A DNA stretch of 49,111 nt from an uncultured bacterium. GTDB lineage: Bacteria > Verrucomicrobiota > Kiritimatiellia > CAIKKV01 > CAITUY01. Numbering within the stretch: the first letter of the stretch is position 1; every line of letters begins with the position of its first letter. Where the stretch lies: contig CAIVSY010000099.1 of assembly GCA_903908715.1 (NCBI GenBank), positions 1 through 49,111 of the forward strand, given 5' to 3'. Under the pieces are notes generated by a model. The model saw only the letters and a program-made list of their open reading frames with translations, was not told the origin of the DNA and did no database searches. Positions 16,077 to 24,739 of the stretch are shown here, piece by piece. The position numbers were made by a program, and so were the translations under genes.

Positions 16077-16775
16077 TTATTTCTCGATCTCCGACCCGAT
16101 CGGCGCCTTGTCATACTTCCGCTGACCGATCGGCACCGCATATCCAACACGTTTCTTGAGAATACATCCCACCGGGCAGGATTCTGCCGCCTTGTCGCCG
16201 GCCGCCGCGGCCGTTGCGCCAAGCCCGGCTTCCGCATCCACCGCAATGCGCTTGTGGCCGCCCCGGCCGACAAACTCAAACACGGTCTTTCCGTCGACAT
16301 CGCGCGATGCGTTCACACAACGCCCGCACAGCACACAACGGTTACGGTCAACCAGGATCTCCGGATGGGAGGCGTCCACATCCCGCTTCGGGAACATATA
16401 CGGATAGCGTGGGGAGAGAATGCCCAGGCGGTACGCCAGCGCCTGCAATTCACAGTTCCCGCTTTTTTCGCAGAAGGGGCAGAAGTGATTGCCTTCCACG
16501 AACAGCATTTCCACAAGATTGCGCCGGAACTCCAGCATGGCCGGCGAATCATTCTCCACAACCATGCCTTCCACCGCAGGCTGCGTGCAGGCCGCCTGAG
16601 GCCTCCCGTTCACCATGACCGTGCAAACCCGGCAACTCCCGCGGGGTTTCAATCCCGGGCCCTTGCACAAACGCGGGATATACACACCGCTGCTGTCCGC
16701 CGCCTCCAGGATGGTCATGCCAGGCTTGCCATGTACCGTCTTGCCATCAATCGTAAAGGTGATTTTCTCACTCAT
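16077..16775 (-). CDS. hoxU: NAD-reducing hydrogenase diaphorase small subunit
   Basis: HoxU links the HoxYH hydrogenase to the HoxF diaphorase by a chain of iron-sulfur clusters, as NuoG's N-terminal part does in complex I. Seen in 232 residues: a plant-type [2Fe-2S] domain (about 1-80) with GSCRVCTVMV, a His-Cys cluster motif around HFCPFCEKSGNCELQ, then one clear ferredoxin-like cluster (RCVLCGRCVNA) and ESCPVGC near residue 205. The ATG at 16775 follows GAGGG. It sits between hoxF and hoxY in the canonical order. Confidence 0.94.
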   Translation of the reverse strand: MSEKITFTIDGKTVHGKPGMTILEAADSSGVYIPRLCKGPGLKPRGSCRVCTVMVNGRPQAACTQPAVEGMVVENDSPAMLEFRRNLVEMLFVEGNHFCPFCEKSGNCELQALAYRLGILSPRYPYMFPKRDVDASHPEILVDRNRCVLCGRCVNASRDVDGKTVFEFVGRGGHKRIAVDAEAGLGATAAAAGDKAAESCPVGCILKKRVGYAVPIGQRKYDKAPIGSEIEK

Positions 16776-16814
16776 TTCGCACCCTCATCTTGGTCTATTC
16801 TTCACACCTGCCGC

Positions 16815-18632
16815 CTAGTGACTAAAGTGCTCGGACGGTCGCCCGGCTATGGCCTCCGCCTCGCATAAGGCCGCCTTGATGTCAAAAGCCGGCTTAAACC
16901 CGTCCTTGTCGGCCTTCACGAGCTTCTCGTATGCCGGCCGGAAATTCTTCAGTGTACTAAGCACTGGATTGCACGCCGTCTGCCCCAGCCCGCACCGACT
17001 GGTGACTTTCATGACCTGCCCCAAAGATTGAAGGTACTCGAGATCCGCCGGCTCCCCCTTCCCGGAACAGATGCGAGCCAGAACCTCCTTCACCAGGAGA
17101 TTGCCCACCCGGCAAGGTGTGCAGTATCCGCAGCTCTCCTCCACAAAGAACTCATTGAACCGGCGCACGATGTCCAGGATGTCACGCTCGGCACTGAAAA
17201 CCATGATCGATCCGCCCGTGCCCAGATCATCGTAGCAAATGGTGCGTCCATAGTCCGCCGGGCCGATCATCACACCGGAAGGACCGCCCACCTGTACAGC
17301 CCCCGCATCGTTGGCCCCCACAAGCTTGAGAAGATCCTGCACCTTGATGCCGAAGGGAACTTCATACACGCCGGGCCGGGTGCAATCCCCCGAGACACTC
17401 AACAGCTTTGTCCCGGGACTTCCCTTGGAACCCATCTGCGCGAACCAGCCGGGCCCCTTGTCGAGAATCCGGGCCGCACAGCAGAATGTCTCAACATTAT
17501 TGACGACCGTGGGGCACCCCAGGTATCCCTTCTGGGCCGGGAACGGCGGGCGATTCTTCGGATCCCCGCGCAATCCCTCCAAGGAACTGAGCAGGGAGGT
17601 CTCCTCGCCGCAAACGTACGCCCCAGCACCCATCTGGACGCGGATATCAAAAACAACTCCATCCTTCCCGCAAACATTCTTGCCCAGCAGGCCAAGCCGA
17701 CGCCGTTCCGCAAGGACCTTTTCCAGGAAAGCCTGCAAATAGGCATACTCGCCACGCAGGTACAGGATCCCGACTTCCGCCCCGATCGCATATCCCGCGA
17801 TCGTCATCCCTTCAAACAGGAGATCCGGATATTCCGTCAGGACCACGCGGTCCTTAAAGGTCCCAGGCTCCCCTTCATCCGCATTGCAGACCACATACCG
17901 CGCCGAACCATTGGCCTGCCGCGTAAAATCCCACTTCATTCCAGTCGGGAACCCGGCTCCACCCCGTCCACGCAAACGCGAGGTCTTGACGTCACGGATC
18001 ACCTCGGCCGGAGACATGGCCAAAGCCTTGCGCAATGCCGTGCCTGACTCGAAAACGTCAAAGATGACCGGACCCTTCTGCCGGATATTGTTATAGACCA
18101 TCGCCTTGACCAGATCGTGCGCGTTATTCCCATCCCCAAGAGTGCGGACCAGATCAGCCGCCGGACGCTTCGCCTTCACCTGCCGGGCGATGGCGCGCGC
18201 CTTGTCGGAATCCAGATTCGTAACCACCACGTCGTTGACCAATGCAGCCGGCGCCTGATCCGACATTCCGATGCAAGGCGTCCACTCGAGACTGATGGCC
18301 CCATCAGCGGTTACGCCGCCCACCGGGATCCCCAGTTCCTCGCTCAATACAGCAGCCACCTTTTCCGCGCCATTCAGGATGTCGATGACATCATTGCACA
18401 AGCGAATCACTGTCTTCCCCTTGGGCTCACCCGACAGGAAAGCATAGAAGGAAACCTGGCTCTCGACTTCAACCCGGTGCAGGGAAAGCGCCTCCGCGAT
18501 CCACTCCACACTGTCGCTGCAAACGCATCCGTATTGCGCCTGCACTGCGCGTACCACGTCCATGAGCCGGGTACGATCGTTTCCAACACTCTTGCAGATC
18601 CCTTGGATGAATTGCTTCTGCTTCTTGTCCAT
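16815..18632 (-). CDS. hoxF: NAD-reducing hydrogenase diaphorase large subunit with HoxE-like N-terminus
   Basis: HoxF holds FMN and the NAD(H) site. The 605 residues comprise a NuoE/HoxE-like thioredoxin-fold domain (about 1-150) fused to a NuoF-like core. The core shows RGRGGAGFPTGMKWD (FMN), CNADEGEPGTFKDR and the [4Fe-4S] ligands in CGYCTPCRVGN plus SRCGLGQ. In the N-terminal domain two of the usual four [2Fe-2S] cysteines are replaced (LCNDVID and TPCIGMSDQ). As I recall, the Cupriavidus HoxF has the same pattern, so this looks like a family trait. GGAGGGG precedes the ATG at 18632, rejecting the longer frame to 18725. Confidence 0.95.
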   Translation of the reverse strand: MDKKQKQFIQGICKSVGNDRTRLMDVVRAVQAQYGCVCSDSVEWIAEALSLHRVEVESQVSFYAFLSGEPKGKTVIRLCNDVIDILNGAEKVAAVLSEELGIPVGGVTADGAISLEWTPCIGMSDQAPAALVNDVVVTNLDSDKARAIARQVKAKRPAADLVRTLGDGNNAHDLVKAMVYNNIRQKGPVIFDVFESGTALRKALAMSPAEVIRDVKTSRLRGRGGAGFPTGMKWDFTRQANGSARYVVCNADEGEPGTFKDRVVLTEYPDLLFEGMTIAGYAIGAEVGILYLRGEYAYLQAFLEKVLAERRRLGLLGKNVCGKDGVVFDIRVQMGAGAYVCGEETSLLSSLEGLRGDPKNRPPFPAQKGYLGCPTVVNNVETFCCAARILDKGPGWFAQMGSKGSPGTKLLSVSGDCTRPGVYEVPFGIKVQDLLKLVGANDAGAVQVGGPSGVMIGPADYGRTICYDDLGTGGSIMVFSAERDILDIVRRFNEFFVEESCGYCTPCRVGNLLVKEVLARICSGKGEPADLEYLQSLGQVMKVTSRCGLGQTACNPVLSTLKNFRPAYEKLVKADKDGFKPAFDIKAALCEAEAIAGRPSEHFSH

Positions 18633-18735
18633 GTTCGTCGCCCCTCCGGAATCACAGCCGCCTAAAAATAGAGCCAGAACTATTGTCTTGTCTTCTACGC
18701 CTGACCAGAAAATGTGGCAAGACAATTGGCATAAA

Positions 18736-18765
18736 ATGTCGTTAATTCGTCAAAACCGACGACAT
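18736..18765. promoter_or_regulatory. Inverted repeat between hoxF and the divergent C25 peptidase gene
   Basis: ATGTCGT (18736-18742) and ACGACAT (18759-18765) form a perfect 7-base inverted repeat with a 16-base spacer. It is in the 184-base divergent region, close to a TTGACG on the minus strand. It could be an operator controlling hox, the peptidase, or both. No confident -10 element was found for either side, and no sigma-54 -24/-12 pair fits. Confidence 0.35.
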
Positions 18766-18816
18766 CTGACTTTGCACAGGCTTTTCACAATCCTGACTTT
18801 ATGGTATTTTTGAGAA

Positions 18817-21800
18817 ATGTTCTGCATTGCGCCCAGAAAGCATTCGTGGATCCCAGCCGTTTCAAAGTTGCTGGCCTGCGCAGTTCCGGTTGCTGTTCTG
18901 GCAACCTGGATCGGCCAGGGATCTGAATCGTTGGCCGCGGCGCCGCAGCTCGAAAGGTGGATCCCGCTGACCCATTCCACCCCTGCCCCCGCTGGAGTCC
19001 AGAGAACGGTTTCCTCAGGCACCGGCGTCGAACTTACGTTCTCCTTTCCCGGTCTGTCTGTTGAGGAGGAACAACGACCGCAAGGGCCTCAATTCCGCCT
19101 TTCCGTTCCGGGAGCAGGGCACACGGCGGATATCGGACAGCCGGAACTCCCTGTAATCCGCCGCCTGATCATTGTCCCCAAAAATGCAACCCCCGCCATC
19201 TCCTGGAAAGGCAAGGCCCGTCAGCAATCCATCGAGGGCTTGGGTCTTCAAGGTGTCATACGGCCAAGACAGCCGCCCATACCCAAGATCCCCGGCGCAC
19301 GGGAGAACGCCGTCTTTGCCCAGGATACGGAGGCCTACTCCAAAGATGCCTGGACGCCCGCAGAACCGGCTTCACTGAAGGAATGCGGATTCTTGTTCGG
19401 ATGCCGCCTTGCCCTGATCGAAGTCTCTCCCGTCTCGTACAACCCTTCCAAGAATGAAGTTCTCCTCTACCCGGATATCTCCATCACGGTTTCCTTCAAC
19501 GGCCTAGTTACCCGGGATTCTCCGTCCCTGACCCCGTCCGAATGCTCCACCCTGCAGGATCTCACCCTGAATGCGGACACACTGGCCGCCACCACCGGCG
19601 AAGAACGCCGCCTGCTGATCATCGCCGGAAACGCGTTTACCAACAGCCTGGCATCCTTCATCACCCACAAACAATCATTGGGATGGACAGTCGATCTTTT
19701 CGGAACGGCCACCGCCGGGACATCCACCAACCAGATTCGCGCCTTCGTAAAGAGCCGGTACCACGAGATAACCACCCGCCCCACCGCACTGTTGCTGGTT
19801 GGCGACACCACCACAATCCCTCCTTTCATCAGCGTGCAAACGGATCACCCCGATTCCGACTTGTATTATGGATGTATGGATGAAGGATCGGACTGGCTTC
19901 CGGACTTCCCGATCGGCCGTTTCAGCGTTCAAAGCACAAACCAACTCGACGCCGTCATTGCAAAGACCATAACAACCGAAAACGCCCCGGATGAATCGTG
20001 GCACAGGAACGCTGTTTTCATGGCCGGAGACGACAATTACACCCTCACCGAAGCAACCCACAACACGGTTGTCTCAAACTATCTGCAGCCTCGGAGCTAC
20101 ACCTGCACGAAACTCTACGAGGTGTCTTTCCACTCCAGCACACCCCATGTTACCACCGCTTTTAACCAGGGACAGGCGTTGGGTGTCTACTCAGGGCACG
20201 GCGACTTTGACCGATGGGCGGATGGCCCCCTGTTCCAGCAATCCAATATCAACAACCTCACCAACGCACCACGGTTCCCTTTCATATTCAGCTTCGCATG
20301 CCTGACCGGACAATACGGCGTCGATGAATGTTTCGCGGAAACATGGCTGCGCGCCGCATCCAAAGGCGCCGTTGCGATATTCGCTTCAAGCACCTACAGC
20401 TACTGGAACGAGGACGACATTCTGGAGAAGGAGATCTTCTCCGCCATCTTCGATTATTCCTGCCGCAGCGCCGGTTCATCGGTCAAACGGGCCAAGGAGC
20501 TTTACCTTCTCTATTATGGCGCCTCGGACAACACCATCCGCTATTTTGAAATGTACAACCTTTTCGGCGACCCGACACTGGACGTTTTGGGATTGCCCCT
20601 GTCGCTGGAGAACTGCGAACCCCGAACCGCCTACTGGAATGAACCCTATGGCTTTGCCATCCCCGCAGGCGGCGGCCGCAAGCCGTACTCCTGGAACGTC
20701 GCGGAAGGCGCCTTGCCTGCGGGGTTTTCCTTTTCCGCATCCAACGGCACGATCGTCGGCATGTCGGCCGTCACCGGAAACTGGGCATTCACCTTGCAAC
20801 TCACGGATGCGCTGGGCACATCCACATCGAGAACATACCAGTTTCCCGTGGCGGAACACATCCAGCCGCCCTCCCCCTCCGCCCTGCCTGTCGCCGTCAG
20901 CAACCGTCCCTATGGCGCTACTCCAATAATGTTGGGCGGCGTGCCCCCCTATACCTGGATCTGGAACGATTCATATGCCGTATCCAATACTCCTTCCGGC
21001 TGGCTCGGCGAAACCAATGCCACAGGATGGCGGGCGGATGACAGTTCCTGGCCTTTGACACTGCCATGGCCATTCCCCTTCTTCGGCAAATCCCAGACTT
21101 CCTTGTGGGTTTGCAGCAACGGATACATTGACTTCCGCGCCGGCACGGCAAGCTATCAGAACTCCCTTGCGGAACTTGCCAGCAGCGCCAGGATCGCCCC
21201 CCTGTGGGATGATCTGAACACCACTGGCGGAAACATCCATGTAACCACCAATTCCACCCGGGTTGCCATACGCTGGAACGCCTTCCCTTATGGGCAGTCA
21301 AACCCGTTGAATTTCGAAGCCGTTCTCTACAGGACCGGCAGGATCCAATTCAATTATGGGAGCCCGGTTCTTACAAACATCGCCCCTGTCATCGGCGTCT
21401 CCGCCGGAGACGGCGTCCGTTACCACTTGTCGACCTTTAATGCGCAGACCTCTCTCCCGGCCAATACCAGCGTGACTTTCTTCGTCCAGTCCTCCTTGCC
21501 GCCGGGACTCAACGGCCTTTCGTCCGGAATCGTGACGGGCCTGCCTTCCCGGACCGGATCGTTCACCTTCCCATGCCGTGTGCAGGATAATGCCAACCCG
21601 CCGGAGACCACAAATTTCAACCTGTATCTCACTGTTTTCGACCCGGGTCTCTCGACGACGCAAGGTACGCCAGTCTGGTGGCTGGCTTCCTTTGCCCTGA
21701 CCAACACCTCTTACAACAACGAAGACAGGCTCGATGAGGATGGGGATGGCATGGCCGCCTGGCAGGAGTACATCGCCGGAACCGACCCGACCAGCCGGCT

Positions 21801-22044
21801 TTCCGCCTTGCGGCTGTTGTCGATGAACTGGAGCAACCAGATGCCGGTTCTTGAATGGCAGAGTGCCGATAGTCTCATCACCCCCCAGCCTCCCTATACC
21901 CTCTGGTCCTCAACCAATCTGCCCGCCGGAATCTGGACCCCCCTGACAAACATCTATAATCGCACCCCACCCCGCAATACACTCCCGATTCCGAATGCTC
22001 CCACGGGCATCCCCGCATTCTACAGGATCACCATCACAAACTGA
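18817..22044 (+). CDS. Secreted C25 (gingipain-like) cysteine peptidase, multidomain
   Basis: A 1075-residue exported protein. Residues about 1-41 form a long signal peptide. A propeptide-like region precedes the C25 caspase-fold domain (about 265-590), with catalytic His461 in YSGHGDFD and Cys495 in FSFACLTGQ. Two Ig-like putative-binding repeats of the He_PIG type follow (about 600-720 and 890-940), flanking a nidogen-like beta domain (about 735-880; WVCSNGYIDFRAG, IAPLWDDLN). The tail has an acidic calcium-type motif DEDGDG and ends in YRITITN. I see no type IX secretion sorting domain. Kin in PVC bacteria are thought to degrade proteins or process cell-surface components; the true substrate is unknown. 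Confidence 0.85.
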   Translation: MFCIAPRKHSWIPAVSKLLACAVPVAVLATWIGQGSESLAAAPQLERWIPLTHSTPAPAGVQRTVSSGTGVELTFSFPGLSVEEEQRPQGPQFRLSVPGAGHTADIGQPELPVIRRLIIVPKNATPAISWKGKARQQSIEGLGLQGVIRPRQPPIPKIPGARENAVFAQDTEAYSKDAWTPAEPASLKECGFLFGCRLALIEVSPVSYNPSKNEVLLYPDISITVSFNGLVTRDSPSLTPSECSTLQDLTLNADTLAATTGEERRLLIIAGNAFTNSLASFITHKQSLGWTVDLFGTATAGTSTNQIRAFVKSRYHEITTRPTALLLVGDTTTIPPFISVQTDHPDSDLYYGCMDEGSDWLPDFPIGRFSVQSTNQLDAVIAKTITTENAPDESWHRNAVFMAGDDNYTLTEATHNTVVSNYLQPRSYTCTKLYEVSFHSSTPHVTTAFNQGQALGVYSGHGDFDRWADGPLFQQSNINNLTNAPRFPFIFSFACLTGQYGVDECFAETWLRAASKGAVAIFASSTYSYWNEDDILEKEIFSAIFDYSCRSAGSSVKRAKELYLLYYGASDNTIRYFEMYNLFGDPTLDVLGLPLSLENCEPRTAYWNEPYGFAIPAGGGRKPYSWNVAEGALPAGFSFSASNGTIVGMSAVTGNWAFTLQLTDALGTSTSRTYQFPVAEHIQPPSPSALPVAVSNRPYGATPIMLGGVPPYTWIWNDSYAVSNTPSGWLGETNATGWRADDSSWPLTLPWPFPFFGKSQTSLWVCSNGYIDFRAGTASYQNSLAELASSARIAPLWDDLNTTGGNIHVTTNSTRVAIRWNAFPYGQSNPLNFEAVLYRTGRIQFNYGSPVLTNIAPVIGVSAGDGVRYHLSTFNAQTSLPANTSVTFFVQSSLPPGLNGLSSGIVTGLPSRTGSFTFPCRVQDNANPPETTNFNLYLTVFDPGLSTTQGTPVWWLASFALTNTSYNNEDRLDEDGDGMAAWQEYIAGTDPTSRLSALRLLSMNWSNQMPVLEWQSADSLITPQPPYTLWSSTNLPAGIWTPLTNIYNRTPPRNTLPIPNAPTGIPAFYRITITN

Positions 22045-22055
22045 CAGGCACCCAT

Positions 22056-22892
22056 ATGCAGATCATCGAACCGCATATCCACATGTACTCCCGCACCACC
22101 GATGACTACCAGGCCATGTACAAGGCCGGAATCCGGGCCTGCGTGGAACCTTCCTTCTGGCTCGGGGCAAATCGCCGCTATGCGGGAACTTTCTTCGACT
22201 ATTTCAACCTGATCCTCGAATTCGAAACCGTCCGCGCCCGCCGATTCGGGATCGACCATTTCTCCGCTGTTTCATTGAACCCCAAGGAGGCGGAGGATCC
22301 GGTTCTGGCGAACGAGGTCATCACCGGACTCGGCCCTTACCTGGATCATCCCCGCTGCGTGGCACTCGGGGAGATCGGATTCAACAATATCACCCCGAAC
22401 GAGGAAAAGGCGCTGATCTCCCAACTGGCCATCGCCAAGGCCCGCCGTATCCCAGTCATTATCCATCTCCCGCACGTGGACAAACTGCGCGGGACACGCC
22501 GAACCATCGACATTCTCCGCGAACAGGCCGTGGATCCCGCCCGGGTCGTCCTCGACCATAACACGGAGGAAACCATCGCCATATCCCGGGATTCAGGGTG
22601 TTATTGCGGAATGACGGTGTACCCGATTTCCAAACTCTCTCCCGAGCGGGTGTCGGCCATCATCCGCCAGTACGGAAGTGAACGGATGATCGTCAACGGT
22701 TCCGCCGATTGGGGCGTTTCCGACCCCCTCAGCCTGGTCAAAGTCGTCGCACGCCTGCAGGCTGACGGTTTTTCCGGCGAACCCATCCGGAACCTGGTGT
22801 ACGGCAACGCCATGGCCTTCTATGGATCTTCGCCGCACTGGAAGCCTGATCTGAACATCCCGCCTCTGGACCCGCGTGAATTCCAGAGATAA
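22056..22892 (+). CDS. TatD-family metal hydrolase, Ebo-cluster type
   Basis: A 278-residue TIM-barrel amidohydrolase. Metal ligands are visible as IEPHIHMYS (HxH), the glutamate in GEIGFN, VIIHLPHVDK, LDHNTEET and the aspartate in SADWGVSDPL. The pattern EPHIHM-S-RTTDDYQAM is that of the TatD-like protein found in ebo gene clusters, which are linked in some bacteria to export of tryptophan-derived or isoprenoid metabolites. The other ebo genes are not present in the window. It starts 12 bases after the C25 peptidase gene on the same strand, with only a weak ribosome site. The substrate is unknown. Confidence 0.82.
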   Translation: MQIIEPHIHMYSRTTDDYQAMYKAGIRACVEPSFWLGANRRYAGTFFDYFNLILEFETVRARRFGIDHFSAVSLNPKEAEDPVLANEVITGLGPYLDHPRCVALGEIGFNNITPNEEKALISQLAIAKARRIPVIIHLPHVDKLRGTRRTIDILREQAVDPARVVLDHNTEETIAISRDSGCYCGMTVYPISKLSPERVSAIIRQYGSERMIVNGSADWGVSDPLSLVKVVARLQADGFSGEPIRNLVYGNAMAFYGSSPHWKPDLNIPPLDPREFQR

Positions 22893-22916
22893 CGGGAATC
22901 AGGAAGGCCAACCCGC

Positions 22917-23456
22917 TCATCCGATCGCCTGCAGAATCCGCTCCGCAACAGCTTCGTGGTTAAGTCCTTCACATGCCAGGACCACGTCCGCATACTGATG
23001 ATACAGGGGGGCACGCTCCGCATACAACGCATCCAGGCTTTGCCCCGGCATCATGACCACACCCCTTGCGGACAAATTGCGAAGCCGCTCCCGGATACGG
23101 GCCACCGGCAGATCCAGGTAAACCACCACGCCCCCCTCCCTCAAATGCCGCATGGCCGCATCGCTATACACCACACTGCCGCCCGTCGCGAGAACATGAC
23201 GGAAACAACGCAAGCCGAGAACATGGCGCTCCTCAATCGCCCGAAAGGCATCAAGGCCCTCCCGGTCGATGATATTCTGGAGCGACCGGGATTCGGCGGC
23301 CTGAATACACACATCGGTATCCAGGAAGGAGCGCCCTGTGATCTTCGCCAGCAGGACTCCCACTGTACTCTTCCCCGCGCCGGGCATCCCGATCAACACG
23401 ATGTTGCGGTCCGAAGCCCGCACTCCGGGCGCCGATTGTCCCCTGCCTTCCGTCAC
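22917..23456 (-). CDS. aroK: Shikimate kinase
   Basis: Phosphorylates shikimate at the 3-hydroxyl on the way to chorismate. The product is 179 residues from a GTG at 23456, which overlaps the preceding stop (GTGA) and has AGAAGGGG upstream. The P-loop is GMPGAGKS (about 23-30). DTD follows in FLDTDVCIQ, with the substrate-binding arginine in FRAIEERH and GGS in ATGGSVV. The lid region (NLSARGVVM) is somewhat unusual, with ARG where RPLL is typical. The N-terminal 17 residues look unstructured. Confidence 0.88.
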   Translation of the reverse strand: MTEGRGQSAPGVRASDRNIVLIGMPGAGKSTVGVLLAKITGRSFLDTDVCIQAAESRSLQNIIDREGLDAFRAIEERHVLGLRCFRHVLATGGSVVYSDAAMRHLREGGVVVYLDLPVARIRERLRNLSARGVVMMPGQSLDALYAERAPLYHQYADVVLACEGLNHEAVAERILQAIG

Positions 23457-23863
23457 CGGCCTTGCCCCTTCTGCCATTTCACCAGCGCCTGCTTGAGGTG
23501 TTTCTTCCTGAACTCCTCCTCGTCCCACGGTTTGGCGGAAAGACTCTTGCGCTGGTTAAGCCGGAAGAAATGAGTCTCGGCCTCCACCCAGTCCCCACTC
23601 TCCGCAAGGACATTCACCTCGCCCCGGAAAAAGGACTTCCCCTGGAACGCATCCATCCGACGCACAACCGTCTCCGGAACCCCCATATACAGGACTCCTT
23701 CCGTTGTGGAATCCGGAAAGGGAACCAGCCCCGCCTGGCTTTCTCTCGAAAGGCGCAATTGCAGGTAACCGTTGACCGTCCCGAACCGCCGCTCGAGATC
23801 AACCCCGGCGACCGCACGCATGACATCACAAAGCATCAGGGGCCCGTACACGAAAATATTCAC
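23453..23863 (-). CDS. Gamma-glutamylcyclotransferase-like (AIG2-type) protein
   Basis: A 136-residue protein with the N-terminal VYGPLM loop and the barrel core of the GGCT/AIG2 family. GTG 23863 is chosen because GGGAGG lies nine bases upstream and the protein then begins MNIFVYG. Family members usually carry a catalytic glutamate in a D-x-x-EG context; here the matching position reads DAFQG, with Gln74. Enzyme activity is therefore doubtful, and the protein may bind rather than cyclise gamma-glutamyl compounds. It is coupled to aroK by a GTGA overlap. The biological link to aromatic synthesis is unclear. Confidence 0.75.
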   Translation of the reverse strand: MNIFVYGPLMLCDVMRAVAGVDLERRFGTVNGYLQLRLSRESQAGLVPFPDSTTEGVLYMGVPETVVRRMDAFQGKSFFRGEVNVLAESGDWVEAETHFFRLNQRKSLSAKPWDEEEFRKKHLKQALVKWQKGQGR

Positions 23864-23882
23864 AACGCCACAACCTCCCGCA

Positions 23883-24287
23883 TCACTGGAACTCGATCCG
23901 CACCCGGTATTCCGTGTAATCACCCGCCTCGATGTAGACCCGCAGCACTGTCAACCTTCCCTCAAGGATGTCGATATCCGCCCCGTATTGACGGTCCCCG
24001 TCATCCTCATCCAGCACAATGCGGTACACCCCGGGAGTCGCCTCCACGGGAAGATAGGAATCATCATCCACTTCCCCGCGCGAAATCCCGTCCACATAAA
24101 GGTCGATGTCCGAGGCTGTGTTGTTTTCGACAACCAAAGCCCCCTTTCCTGCCGTGGGAACGAAATCAAAATCTTCGTCGGATCCATCATCGCATCCCGC
24201 GGTAAAAACCAGAAACAGGCATGCTGTAAGCCCGCCTATCCAGCTCCGAAACGCGCCGCCGCAGAACCAATCCGTACGCCTATGCAT
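23883..24287 (-). CDS. Small lipoprotein with a PEGA-like beta domain
   Basis: The 134-residue product starts MHRR and has a hydrophobic signal ending in the lipobox LVFTAGC, followed by an acidic stretch. The rest (about 55-134) alternates strands around LVVENNTASDIDLYVDG and TPGVYRIVLDED. This is typical of small surface-protein beta domains of the PEGA or DUF4397 kind. AGGAGGACCT precedes the ATG at 24287, ruling out the longer frame. No function is known. It lies 19 bases upstream of the GGCT-like gene and may share its transcript. Confidence 0.75.
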   Translation of the reverse strand: MHRRTDWFCGGAFRSWIGGLTACLFLVFTAGCDDGSDEDFDFVPTAGKGALVVENNTASDIDLYVDGISRGEVDDDSYLPVEATPGVYRIVLDEDDGDRQYGADIDILEGRLTVLRVYIEAGDYTEYRVRIEFQ

Positions 24288-24383
24288 AGGTCCTCCTTGA
24301 CTGGATGTCGCCGTTGATTCGTTTCCTCCCATCCAGTATCCTGTTGCTTTCCGCATGTCCAGATAAATCGGGGAATCTCAACC

Positions 24384-24713
24384 ATGGAAACTGTCGTTCT
24401 GCTGACCATCTCGAACATCTTCATGACCTTTGCCTGGTATGGGCACCTGAAATTCAAATCCTCCCCCCTGTGGATCGCCATCCTTGCCAGTTGGTCGATC
24501 GCCTTTGCGGAGTATTGCTTCCAGGTCCCGGCGAACCGCTTCGGGCACGGACGCTTCAATGCCGCCCAGTTGAAAACCATCCAGGAGGTGATTACCCTCG
24601 TGGTGTTCTGTTTCTTCTCGGTCCTGTACCTGAAGGAGGAGATCCGGTGGAATTACCTGGCAGGCTTCGCCTGCATGGTGGCCGCTGTGTTTTTCGTCTT
24701 CCACAAGTGGTGA
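24384..24713 (+). CDS. DUF486 family small membrane protein
   Basis: A 109-residue protein with four predicted membrane helices, in the DMT (drug/metabolite transporter) superfamily branch known as DUF486. Family hallmarks seen are TFAWYGHLKF, CFQVPANRFGH and AAQLKTIQEVITL. Members of this size are thought to work as dimers, like small multidrug-resistance proteins, but no substrate has been established as far as I know. GGGGAA is nine bases before the ATG. It is divergent from the lipoprotein gene and convergent with pdxB. Confidence 0.88.
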   Translation: METVVLLTISNIFMTFAWYGHLKFKSSPLWIAILASWSIAFAEYCFQVPANRFGHGRFNAAQLKTIQEVITLVVFCFFSVLYLKEEIRWNYLAGFACMVAAVFFVFHKW

Positions 24714-24739
24714 TCCCGCACCGCCTGCGCCCCCCTGCA

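Noticed and set aside
16815..18632. Loss of two iron-sulfur cysteines in the HoxF N-terminal domain as a novelty
   Set aside because: From memory, the Cupriavidus HoxF has the same replacements at these positions, so it appears to be a feature of this branch, not of this genome.
18640..18800. Sigma-54 promoter for the hox genes
   Set aside because: Hydrogenase genes are sometimes under sigma-54, but no GG and GC pair with the required ten-base spacing and flanks could be found on the minus strand.
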